Below, in pieces: positions 43,660 through 50,682 of a DNA stretch of 64,000 nucleotides. Location: the NCBI RefSeq assembly GCF_002117935.1, contig NZ_BDJE01000028.1:1-64000 (forward strand), read 5' to 3'. Position numbers and translations under genes: made by a program. The notes beneath the pieces were generated by a model that saw nothing but the letters and a program-made list of their open reading frames with translations, was not told the DNA's origin and did no database searches. The stretch comes from Nocardioides sp. PD653-B2. GTDB taxonomy: Bacteria; Actinomycetota; Actinomycetes; Propionibacteriales; Nocardioidaceae. How positions within the stretch are numbered: the first letter of the stretch is position 1; each line of letters starts with the position of its first letter.

Positions 43660-44184
43660 TCAGCCGGCGCTCTCCACCGAGCCGACCACGTGGCGGCTGA
43701 TCGGCTCCAGCGCTGCGCGCTGCGAGCGCCGCCCGTCGACGACGAGCCGGTTGTCCCCGACGAGGTAGACGCTCGTCCACGACCACGTGTCGTCCGTCTG
43801 GGCGTCGCGGTAGGAGTAGACCCAGCGGACCCGCACCGCCGCACCCGGCCCGCTCACGCGGAACTCGTGCTCCCGGTAGTAGCGCGGCCCGAGCGCGCGC
43901 ATCTCCCGCCGCTCGGTACGGGCCTCACGGACCGTGTCCACCAGGGGCTCGAGGTCGACCACGATCCAGCGGCCGGGCGCCGTGTAGTCGAAGAAGCCGA
44001 CGCTGTGCCGGTTGAGGCGGCTCCGCTCCCAGTTGTCGGGGACGTCGAGCGTGAGGCGCTCCCCGGTCCCGGCGGCGGCCACCTCCTGCTGCTCGTAGAC
44101 GACGTCGGTGGCCGTGGCAGGGGGCGGGGCGGCCGCGACGAGGCAGGCCGCTGCGGCGAGAGAGGTCAGGACGGTGCGCGACAT
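43660..44184 (-). CDS. Secreted hypothetical protein
   Basis: This 174-residue protein has a signal peptide (SRTVLTSLAAAACLVAAAPPPATA, cleavage near residue 26). The mature part is a mixed alpha/beta domain with LTLDVPDNWERSRL and a Trp-rich VRWVYSYRDAQTDDTWSWTSVYLVGDNRL. It may be a lipid- or wall-associated protein. I do not recognise the family. It is convergent with the HAD gene, 9 bases apart. Confidence 0.7.
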   Translation of the reverse strand: MSRTVLTSLAAAACLVAAAPPPATATDVVYEQQEVAAAGTGERLTLDVPDNWERSRLNRHSVGFFDYTAPGRWIVVDLEPLVDTVREARTERREMRALGPRYYREHEFRVSGPGAAVRVRWVYSYRDAQTDDTWSWTSVYLVGDNRLVVDGRRSQRAALEPISRHVVGSVESAG

Positions 44185-44307
44185 GCGGATCTCCTGGGGC
44201 CGATCGGACCGGGTGACAGGAGCAGTACGCCGAGCGGGCCGCTCCGGTTGCGTCAACCCGGAAGTTTCCATCTGCCGGATACCGGCGTCGCGACCTAGCG
44301 TCCTGAC

Positions 44308-44811
44308 ATGGCCCCCACTCCGACCACACCTCCGACCATCGCGGTCCGGGTCGTCACGACGTACGACGACGCCACCCGCCGGGTCGATCTGCAGATCACC
44401 GGCACCCGCGGCGTCGCGCTGGAGGCCGGTCGGGCCACGCCGTTCGACACCGAGCGGCTCTGGCCCACGGTCCGCGAGCTGCTCCCGCCGCTCGGCCAGC
44501 TCCGCGCCGACCCCGCCGGCCGGCTGACCCCGGTCGAGCCGCGCCGACCCGGCCCGGACTGGGTGGAGGAGTGCCGGGCGATGGTCGCGATCGCCACCGT
44601 CGCCGCACCCGAGGGTCTCGAGACGGAGTCTCCCCGGGTCGCGCTCCGCACCTGGTTCGCCACCGACGACGAGCTCTGGTCGGCGACCCCCCGGCCCGAC
44701 GGCTCCACCGACATCCGGTCGGCGACCCCGGGTGACGTCGCCGAGCTCCTCGTCTGGGACGTCACCGGCGCCCTCGACGTGCTCGTCCGGGCCCGGAGCG
44801 AGACGCCATGA
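44308..44811 (+). CDS. Hypothetical protein of the WXG100-lipase cassette
   Basis: This 167-residue soluble protein has no signal or membrane helix. Its N-terminal half (IAVRVVTTYDDATRRVDLQITG) looks beta-rich, and a conserved-looking WFATDDELWSATPRPDG lies near the end. It starts 52 bases upstream of the WXG100-like lipase gene on the same strand. A chaperone or accessory role is a guess from position. It is too short to be a standard EspG-type ESX chaperone. I do not recognise the family. Confidence 0.65.
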   Translation: MAPTPTTPPTIAVRVVTTYDDATRRVDLQITGTRGVALEAGRATPFDTERLWPTVRELLPPLGQLRADPAGRLTPVEPRRPGPDWVEECRAMVAIATVAAPEGLETESPRVALRTWFATDDELWSATPRPDGSTDIRSATPGDVAELLVWDVTGALDVLVRARSETP

Positions 44812-44863
44812 CCTGTCCCCCACGAAGTTGCTCGCTGCGCTCCCCAGTCCGCGGGGACCCCAG

Positions 44864-46225
44864 ATGAGCATCACGCACGGCATGGACACGGTCGCCGGCA
44901 AGCAGGCCGGCGACCAGCTCCGCCAGGGCTCGGACCAGATCATCGAGATCGCGCAGCGGCTCGACGCGATCCTGATGTCCTTCGACTGGACCGGCACCGA
45001 CGCCGACCGCGTGCGGGCCGGCTGGCAGGACGTCGAGCGGCCCGCCCTCGACGTCACCGCCCAGCACCTCTCGATCCTCGCCGTCCAGCTCCAGAAGGAG
45101 GCCGACGAGCAGGACACCGCCTCCGACCGGGGCAGCGGGGCCGGCGCCGTCGCGTCCGGTGCGGCGGCCGCGCCGGCCACCGGCGGCGGCATCATCGGCT
45201 GGCTCGACCGCCACGTCGGCGCGTTCCTCGACGGGCTGGTGTCGACCGTCAGGAACGGGCGCGACTTCGACGGCTTGCTCCTCGATGTCCTCACCGGCCA
45301 GCAGGACTGGTCCGTCGCCGCCCTGGCCGCGAGCGCGATCTCGACGGTGGGCGCCGGCGTCGGCGCGGTCGTCAACGGCGTCACCGGCGAGGACGCGCAC
45401 TGGTTCGAGGACGGCGAGGGCCTGGCCGGCACCCCGGTCGCCGCGCCCACCGACCCGAGCCGGGCGACCCAGTTCCAGCCGGTGGTCACCCAGCCCCACG
45501 ACCTGCCGTCCCTGATGCAGGGCGTGACCGACGCCTACCAGGTCGGCAGCGGCCCGGGCAGCACCGGCGACATCCGGATCACCGAGGTCGACAACGGCAC
45601 CGGCACCCCGTCGTACATCGTCGCGGTCCCCGGCACCGAGACCTGGAACCCGTCGGCCGGCGCCAACCCCCACGACCTGACCTCCAACCTGGCGCTCGTC
45701 GCAGGCACCCCCAGCGCGGCGGCGCAGTCCGTGGTCCGCGCGATGGAGCAGGCCCACATCCCGCCCGGGTCCCCGGTGATGCTGGTCGGCCACAGCCAGG
45801 CCGGCATCGGCATCGCGACCCTGGCGTCCGACCACAGCCTCGTGGAGCGCTTCACCATCACCCACGTCCTGACGTACGGCGCCCCGATCGACCACATCGC
45901 GATCGACCCGTCGGTCCAGGTCCTCCAGGTCCAGCACGGGATGGACGTCGTCCCCCGTCTCGACCTCGGCGGCGTCACCACCAGCGGCCGGTTCCCCGCC
46001 TCCGCGCCGGGCGTGACCCTCGACAGCCCGGGCGCCGTCTGGCGGCCCGACATCAACCACAGCTACCTCGAGTACTCCCAGTCCGTGCGCGACGAGCTCG
46101 GCGCCGCCACCGACGAAGGTCGTATCCTCCGTGACTACCAGGCCACGCTGGCTCCGTTCTTCGTCACGCCCGGGGGCAGCGCGACCGCCGTCGACGTCCC
46201 CGTGACCCGAGGTGACCGCCCGTGA
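44864..46225 (+). CDS. WXG100-like N-terminal domain fused to a class-3-lipase-like alpha/beta hydrolase
   Basis: This 453-residue protein has a two-helix N-terminal region (about 1-85) with a Trp-Thr-Gly turn at 42-44, matching ESX/WXG100 secretion substrates. After a Gly/Ala linker and a hydrophobic stretch, a hydrolase domain begins near 205 with IVAVPGTETWN, the nucleophile Ser311 in LVGHSQAG, and HGMDVVPRLD, where Asp361 follows the class-3 lipase pattern. A histidine in DINHSYLEY could complete the triad. It has no Sec signal, so export would need a type VII system, which is not in this window. It is flanked by two small soluble-protein genes, the second overlapping its 3' end. Confidence 0.72.
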   Translation: MSITHGMDTVAGKQAGDQLRQGSDQIIEIAQRLDAILMSFDWTGTDADRVRAGWQDVERPALDVTAQHLSILAVQLQKEADEQDTASDRGSGAGAVASGAAAAPATGGGIIGWLDRHVGAFLDGLVSTVRNGRDFDGLLLDVLTGQQDWSVAALAASAISTVGAGVGAVVNGVTGEDAHWFEDGEGLAGTPVAAPTDPSRATQFQPVVTQPHDLPSLMQGVTDAYQVGSGPGSTGDIRITEVDNGTGTPSYIVAVPGTETWNPSAGANPHDLTSNLALVAGTPSAAAQSVVRAMEQAHIPPGSPVMLVGHSQAGIGIATLASDHSLVERFTITHVLTYGAPIDHIAIDPSVQVLQVQHGMDVVPRLDLGGVTTSGRFPASAPGVTLDSPGAVWRPDINHSYLEYSQSVRDELGAATDEGRILRDYQATLAPFFVTPGGSATAVDVPVTRGDRP

Positions 46226-46604
46226 CCCGCCCGTTGCCCACCGCATGACGGGGCTGTTCGCACGCCTCATCGGACGCGGCCGGCCGGACGCCGAGACCGT
46301 CGCGGCCCAGGTCGCGGCCGCGATCGCGCGAGTGCCGGGCGTGGTCGACGAGCAGGTCGGCTACAACCACCTGCAGTACTCCGCCGGCGCGCTGAGCGGC
46401 GTGGTCGACCTCGACGCGGCGGTGACCTTCGACGACGTGCTGCGCGCGGCGCACGCCGCCCTGGTCGAGCAGCTCGGCGACGACGCCGACCGGGTCGTGG
46501 TCTACCTCAGCGGCCGCACCGCCGACGGGCACGCCGTCGAGCCGGACGCCTTCGGGCTCCCCCAACGGCCCACCGGGACCGACCTGCGACGCCGCTACGC
46601 CTGA
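46212..46604 (+). CDS. Small hypothetical protein overlapping the WXG100-lipase gene
   Basis: This protein has up to 130 residues. The GTG at 46212 overlaps the preceding gene by 14 bases, and an in-frame ATG at 46245 is an alternative start. It is soluble and acidic, with LFARLIGRGRPDAETVAAQVAAAIARVPGVV and a C-terminal PTGTDLRRRY. Its placement directly behind a possible secreted lipase suggests an immunity or accessory protein, but no known immunity family is recognised. It ends 28 bases before the -35 of the RNA promoter. Confidence 0.62.
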   Translation: MTARDPPVAHRMTGLFARLIGRGRPDAETVAAQVAAAIARVPGVVDEQVGYNHLQYSAGALSGVVDLDAAVTFDDVLRAAHAALVEQLGDDADRVVVYLSGRTADGHAVEPDAFGLPQRPTGTDLRRRYA

Positions 46605-46631
46605 TCTCGCCTTCACCCGGGAAGTCAAGCC

Positions 46632-46660
46632 TTGAACGTCGGGTCGAACAGGCGTAGACA
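46632..46660 (+). promoter_or_regulatory. Sigma-70-type promoter of the 6S-like RNA
   Basis: TTGAAC (46632-46637) and TAGACA (46655-46660) are separated by 17 bases. Transcription should begin near 46667. There is no reading frame of note downstream, which fits a stand-alone RNA gene. Confidence 0.75.
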
Positions 46661-46666
46661 GGCAGG

Positions 46667-46850
46667 GAAGAACTGAACAGCAGCACGTGAGCCTGGTACC
46701 CACGCGGCGATCTACCCTTCGTTGAGGGCGCTTGCCACCGGGAACTCCCCGAGGCAGTAGTTAGATGTTGCACGCCTGGTAGCCATCGGCCTCACGTGTC
46801 AGCGGCGGCACCCGGACCAATCACATCGAGACCACCGGGTGCCGTTCGCA
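46667..46850 (+). ncRNA. Ms1/scr3559-type 6S-like RNA
   Basis: This is an untranslated RNA of about 180 bases with its own promoter and a 10-bp terminator hairpin. The closing stem is CACGTGAG (46684-46691) paired with CTCACGTG (46791-46798), extended by two C-G pairs after a bulge. It encloses a long, partly paired arm, the 6S-like architecture. Position supports the family. M. tuberculosis MTS2823/Ms1 lies just after Rv3661, and Streptomyces scr3559 lies beside the same Fic-derived gene that follows here. Ms1 binds core RNA polymerase. The boundaries are estimates. Confidence 0.72.
46806..46844 (+). terminator. Hairpin terminator of the 6S-like RNA
   Basis: CGGCACCCGG and CCGGGTGCCG form a perfect 10-bp stem with a 19-base loop, followed by TTCGCATTCT. 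It lies between the RNA and the convergent Fic-derived gene and could serve both. Confidence 0.8.
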
Positions 46851-46853
46851 TTC

Positions 46854-47579
46854 TCAGTCGGCCGCCCGCCGCAGCGGGCTCGCCTCGGCCCCGGCGGCGA
46901 AGGCCTCCGCGCCGTACAGCAGCCACGCCTGCACGCCCGCCGGCCCGCCGTCGCGGTAGCCGCGCAGGTTCGACTCGTACGCCGCGCGCAGCGCCAGGTG
47001 CCCGGCCTCGGGCACGACCAGCGACTTCTCGTCGACGCCGCGCGCCACCAGCACCAGCCGCTCGGTGGCGCGGGCGACGATGCCGTTGTGGGAGCCGAAC
47101 GGCGCCGCGGTCGCGAGCTCGGCGTGCACCACGGCGGCCAGCAGCAGCGCGGGCGCGGTGGTGGTGGCGGTGAGCAGGTCGCCGACGGCGCGCAGCCGCT
47201 CGGCCGCGGCGGCGTCGCGTGGCCGGCCGCGCCGGTCGGCGGGCTGCGAGCCGGCGGCCAGGGCGTGGATCCGGGCCAGCGCCTGCAGGGGTGAGCGGGT
47301 CAGCGCCGGGGCCAGCGAGAGCAGCTCGGCCGACAGCCGGACGGCGTCGCCGGCGACCTCGTCCGCCGCGCCCTCCCGGATCTCGGCCAGCGACGACGCC
47401 GACCCCTCCAGCACCGCGCTGGCGTGGGCGCCCCGGAGCAGGCTCTCGGCGGTCGTCTCGGGGGAGGTACGGCGCAGGCCGCGGTCGCGCAGCATCACGT
47501 CGATCCCGTCGCGGGCGGCGGCGTACGCCGACGGCACGCCCTCGAGGGACGACAGCCGGGCCAGGGGATCGGTGCTCAC
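46854..47579 (-). CDS. Catalytically degenerate Fic-fold protein (often annotated 'oxidoreductase')
   Basis: This 241-residue helical protein keeps the Fic layout but not the chemistry. The active-site loop at 152-170 reads HAELATAAPFGSHNGIVAR. Compared with HxxFExIHPFxDGNGRxxR, the catalytic His is Ala and the first Arg is Ile. Upstream, SAVLEG (54-59) matches the class II inhibitory motif SxxxEG. AMP transfer should be impossible, so a binding or regulatory role is likely. The family is conserved beside the 6S-like RNA and acs in actinobacteria. The start is MSTDPLARL, just before a divergent methyltransferase gene. Confidence 0.78.
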   Translation of the reverse strand: MSTDPLARLSSLEGVPSAYAAARDGIDVMLRDRGLRRTSPETTAESLLRGAHASAVLEGSASSLAEIREGAADEVAGDAVRLSAELLSLAPALTRSPLQALARIHALAAGSQPADRRGRPRDAAAAERLRAVGDLLTATTTAPALLLAAVVHAELATAAPFGSHNGIVARATERLVLVARGVDEKSLVVPEAGHLALRAAYESNLRGYRDGGPAGVQAWLLYGAEAFAAGAEASPLRRAAD

Positions 47580-47614
47580 CGACCGAAGGCTAGCGAGCAG
47601 GTAGCGTGGCCTCG

Positions 47615-48454
47615 ATGAGTGACCAGCACGCGCGCTCCTTCGGCGCAGTCGCCGACGCCTACGACCGTGGCCGGCCGAGCTACCCCCGGGAGGCCGCGGC
47701 CTGGCTGGTCGGCGACCAGCCGGTCGCCGCGCTCGAGCTCGGGGCCGGCACCGGCAAGCTCACCGAGGCGCTGGTCGACCTCGGCCACGACGTGCACGCC
47801 ACCGAGCCCGACGAGCAGATGCTCGCCCTCCTCGAGCAGCGGCTGCCCGACGTACGCACGTCCCAGGCGTCGGCCGAGGAGATCCCCGCACCCGACGCGT
47901 CGTACGACGTGGTGGTCTCGGCACAGGCGTTCCACTGGTTCGACCCCGACCGGGCGCTGCCCGAGATCGCGCGGGTGCTCAAGCCCGGCGGCCGGCTGGC
48001 GCTCGTGTGGAACCAGCGCGACGAGCGCATCCCGTGGGTGCGCAAGCTCGGTGCGATCATCGGCACCCAGGAGCAGCTCCGCGAGCCGGCGGAGGCGCTC
48101 GTCACGTCGACGCGTTTCGGGTTCGTCGAGGACCGCGTCTTCCGGCACTGGCAGGTCGTCGACCGCGAGTCGATCCGCGACCTGGTGCTCTCGCGCTCCA
48201 ACGTCGCGGTGCTCGACGAGGAGGGCCGGGCCGCGAAGCTGGCCGAGGTGCTCGCGTTCTACGACGACTACGGCCGCGGCATGGACGGCATGCAGCTGCC
48301 GTACGAGGCGCGCTGCTTCCGCGCGGTCGTGGTCGACCCGCCGGAGGCCGAGCGGGCGTCGGCCGACAGGGAACCCTCGGAGGCTGCGGACGGGGCGACG
48401 GCTCCGGTCTCCGACGGTGCCGACGCCGACATGCTGCTGATCGACTTCCGCTGA
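47615..48454 (+). CDS. Class I SAM-dependent methyltransferase
   Basis: This 279-residue methyltransferase of the Methyltransf_11/UbiE-like group has ALELGAGTGKLTEALVDLG (SAM site), ATEPDEQML and FHWFDPDRALPEIARVLKPGGRLALV. I used the ATG at 47615. A GTG at 47606 adds three residues. The C-terminus is extended by a low-complexity Ala/Glu/Asp run before LLIDFR. It lies 4 bases upstream of the sensor-kinase gene, so the two may share a message. The substrate is not predictable. Confidence 0.82.
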   Translation: MSDQHARSFGAVADAYDRGRPSYPREAAAWLVGDQPVAALELGAGTGKLTEALVDLGHDVHATEPDEQMLALLEQRLPDVRTSQASAEEIPAPDASYDVVVSAQAFHWFDPDRALPEIARVLKPGGRLALVWNQRDERIPWVRKLGAIIGTQEQLREPAEALVTSTRFGFVEDRVFRHWQVVDRESIRDLVLSRSNVAVLDEEGRAAKLAEVLAFYDDYGRGMDGMQLPYEARCFRAVVVDPPEAERASADREPSEAADGATAPVSDGADADMLLIDFR

Positions 48455-48458
48455 CCCG

Positions 48459-49574
48459 ATGAGCCGTCCCTGGCGTCGCCGTCATCTCGGGACGGAGGCC
48501 GACCGGGCGACGTTCCGGACGCTGCACAGCGCCTCACTGGCCTCGCCCGCGCTGCGCGAGGGGCTGACCCGCGACAGCGCCGAGCGCAGCATCCGGCACC
48601 TCCACGCGCTGCTCGGGAGCCCGGCCCTCGCCCTGACCGACACCGCGGAGACACTCGCGTGGCACGGCGGCGGCCAGCACCACGCCGACCAGTGCCCCGG
48701 CCTGGCGGTCGCGACGGTCGAGCGCGGGAGCACCCGGATGTTCGACCGCGGTGACCTGCCGTGCGACGTGCCCGGCTGCCTGATCCGGACGGCGATCGTC
48801 AGCCCGCTGGTCGTCGAGGAGCGGGTCGTCGGCACCCTCCAGGTCTTCGCCGCGCACCCGACCGCCGGCCTGGCCCGGGCGGCCGACGAGGTGTCCACCT
48901 GGGTCTCGGCGCAGCTCGACCTGGCCGAGCTCGACGCGTCCCGCACCCGGCTGATGGAGGCCGAGGTGCGCGCGCTGCGGGCCCAGATCAGCCCGCACTT
49001 CATCTACAACTCGCTCGGCGCGATCGCGAGCTTCGTGCGCACCGACCCCGACCGGGCCCGCGAGCTGCTGCTCGAGTTCGCCGACTTCACCCGCTACTCG
49101 TTCCGCCGGCACGGCGAGTACACGACGCTGGCCGAGGAGCTCCGGTCGGTGGAGCGCTACCTGCTGCTCGAGCAGGCCCGCTTCGGCGACCGGCTCCGGG
49201 TGACGCTGCGGATCGCGCCGGAGGTGCTGCCGGTCGCCGTACCCTTCCTCTGCATCCAGCCGCTGGTCGAGAACGCCGTCCGGCACGGTCTCGAGGCGGC
49301 GGAGGGCGGCGGCCACATCCGGATCGTGGCCCGTGACCAGGGTCAGGAGTGCGTGATCGAGGTGGAGGACGACGGCGTGGGCGAGGACCCCGACATCGTC
49401 CGGCGCGCGCTCGCCGGCGACGCGGCCCTCGACTCGATCGGCCTCGGCAACGTGGACTCGCGGCTGCGCAACGCCTTCGGCGACGACTTCGGGCTCGTCG
49501 TCGAGACCGCCCAGGGGGCGGGCACCAAGGTCGTCGTCCGGGTCCCGAAGTTCGCGCCCGGGGTGCACGCATGA
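48459..49574 (+). CDS. LytS-family sensor histidine kinase (soluble)
   Basis: This 371-residue protein has an N-terminal GAF-like sensory domain (about 20-150) with CPGL and CDVPGC cysteines that might bind a metal or cofactor. The LytS-type phosphoacceptor follows (RAQISPHFIYNSLGAIASF), and then an HATPase domain (PLVENAVRHGL, DDGVGED, GLGNVDSRL). It has no membrane segments, so it probably senses an internal signal. It overlaps the LytTR regulator gene (ATGA). The downstream ActP-type permease suggests control of acetate or pyruvate uptake. Confidence 0.9.
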   Translation: MSRPWRRRHLGTEADRATFRTLHSASLASPALREGLTRDSAERSIRHLHALLGSPALALTDTAETLAWHGGGQHHADQCPGLAVATVERGSTRMFDRGDLPCDVPGCLIRTAIVSPLVVEERVVGTLQVFAAHPTAGLARAADEVSTWVSAQLDLAELDASRTRLMEAEVRALRAQISPHFIYNSLGAIASFVRTDPDRARELLLEFADFTRYSFRRHGEYTTLAEELRSVERYLLLEQARFGDRLRVTLRIAPEVLPVAVPFLCIQPLVENAVRHGLEAAEGGGHIRIVARDQGQECVIEVEDDGVGEDPDIVRRALAGDAALDSIGLGNVDSRLRNAFGDDFGLVVETAQGAGTKVVVRVPKFAPGVHA

Positions 49575-50311
49575 GCCTGCGCGCGCTGGTCGTCGACGAC
49601 GAGCGCCCGGCCCTCGACGAGCTCGCCTACCTGCTCGCGCGCGACGAGCGGATCGGCGAGGTGCTCACCAGCGACTCGGCCACCGACGGTCTGCGGATCC
49701 TGCAGGAGTCGGACGTCGACGTGGTCTTCCTCGACATCCAGATGCCGGGGCTGACCGGGCTCGAGCTGGCCCAGGTGCTGAGCCGCTTCCGGGTGCCGCC
49801 GGCGATCGTGTTCGTCACCGCCCACGAGGGGCACGCCGTCGAGGCGTTCGACGTCCGCGCCGTCGACTACGTGCTCAAGCCGGTGCGGGCCGACCGGCTG
49901 GCCGAGGCGGTCCGACGCGTCGTCAGTGTCGTCGAAGGGGTCGGCGACCGGGCGATCCCGGGCGACGACCCGCAGGTCGCGGTCGAGCGCGGTGGGGTGA
50001 CCCGGTTCGTCCGACGCTCCGCGATCAGCCATGTCGAGGCGCAGGGCGACTACGCGCGGCTGCACACCGCCGACGACTCCCACCTGGTGCGCACGCCGCT
50101 GGCGACCCTCGAGGAGGAGTGGGGCGGCGCCGGCTTCGTGCGGATCCACCGCTCGCTGCTGGTCTCGCTGGCGCACGTCCGCGAGGTGCGGATGGACGGG
50201 GGCCGCTGCACGGTCGTCGTCGGCGACCCGTCGGTCGAGCTCGGCGTCAGCCGCCGGCACACCCGCGAGCTGCGCGAGCTGCTGCTCCAGAACCGGACCG
50301 CCCGACCGTGA
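49571..50311 (+). CDS. LytTR-family response regulator
   Basis: This 246-residue regulator has a receiver domain (ALVVDDERPALDELAYLL, phospho-Asp in VVFLDIQMPGLTG, Lys in YVLKPVRADRL) and a C-terminal LytTR DNA-binding domain (HVEAQGDYARLHTADDSHLVRTPLATLEEE, FVRIHRSLLVSL). It is the partner of the LytS-type kinase encoded just upstream. Its stop overlaps the small membrane-protein gene (GTGA), which places the transporter genes under the same transcript. Confidence 0.92.
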   Translation: MSLRALVVDDERPALDELAYLLARDERIGEVLTSDSATDGLRILQESDVDVVFLDIQMPGLTGLELAQVLSRFRVPPAIVFVTAHEGHAVEAFDVRAVDYVLKPVRADRLAEAVRRVVSVVEGVGDRAIPGDDPQVAVERGGVTRFVRRSAISHVEAQGDYARLHTADDSHLVRTPLATLEEEWGGAGFVRIHRSLLVSLAHVREVRMDGGRCTVVVGDPSVELGVSRRHTRELRELLLQNRTARP

Positions 50312-50682
50312 GCCAGGCCGACCCTCCCGAGCGGGTCCGGGTCACCGGCCCGCCACGGCGTCGTACGCCGGGCGGGCGCACCACCGACATCGACGCGGAG
50401 ACGCGGCTGGGCGACATGTACATGGGCTCGCTGCTCCGTGAGCAGCTGCGGCTCGCGCTCGGCGTCCTGACCGTGCTCGCCCTGACCGTCGGGGTGCTGC
50501 CGCTGCTCTTCCACCTGGTGCCCGGGCTCTCGGGCGTCGGCGTCCTCGGGCTGCCGCTCGGCTGGCTGCTGCTCGGCGTCGCGGTCTACCCGTGGCTGCT
50601 GGCGCTCGGCTGGGCCTACGTGCGCCGGGCCGAGCGCAACGAGGACGACTTCACCGAGCTGGTCTCGGAGGTGGAGAAGTGA
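50308..50682 (+). CDS. Small DUF485-like membrane protein partnered with the ActP-type symporter
   Basis: This 124-residue protein has a cytoplasmic N-terminus, two hydrophobic helices (about 50-70 and 80-105) and a charged C-terminus (AERNEDDFTELVSEVEK). It is the equivalent of the YjcH/DUF485 partner often found before actP. It overlaps the response-regulator gene upstream and the symporter gene downstream, each by 4 bases. Confidence 0.8.
   Translation: MSQADPPERVRVTGPPRRRTPGGRTTDIDAETRLGDMYMGSLLREQLRLALGVLTVLALTVGVLPLLFHLVPGLSGVGVLGLPLGWLLLGVAVYPWLLALGWAYVRRAERNEDDFTELVSEVEK

Noticed and set aside
46660..46800. T-box or cobalamin riboswitch (GGTACC near 46695 and GGGAACTCCCC near 46740)
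   Set aside because: No downstream reading frame on the same strand to regulate and no conserved T-box or B12-box order. The closing stem, promoter, terminator and synteny fit a 6S-like RNA better.
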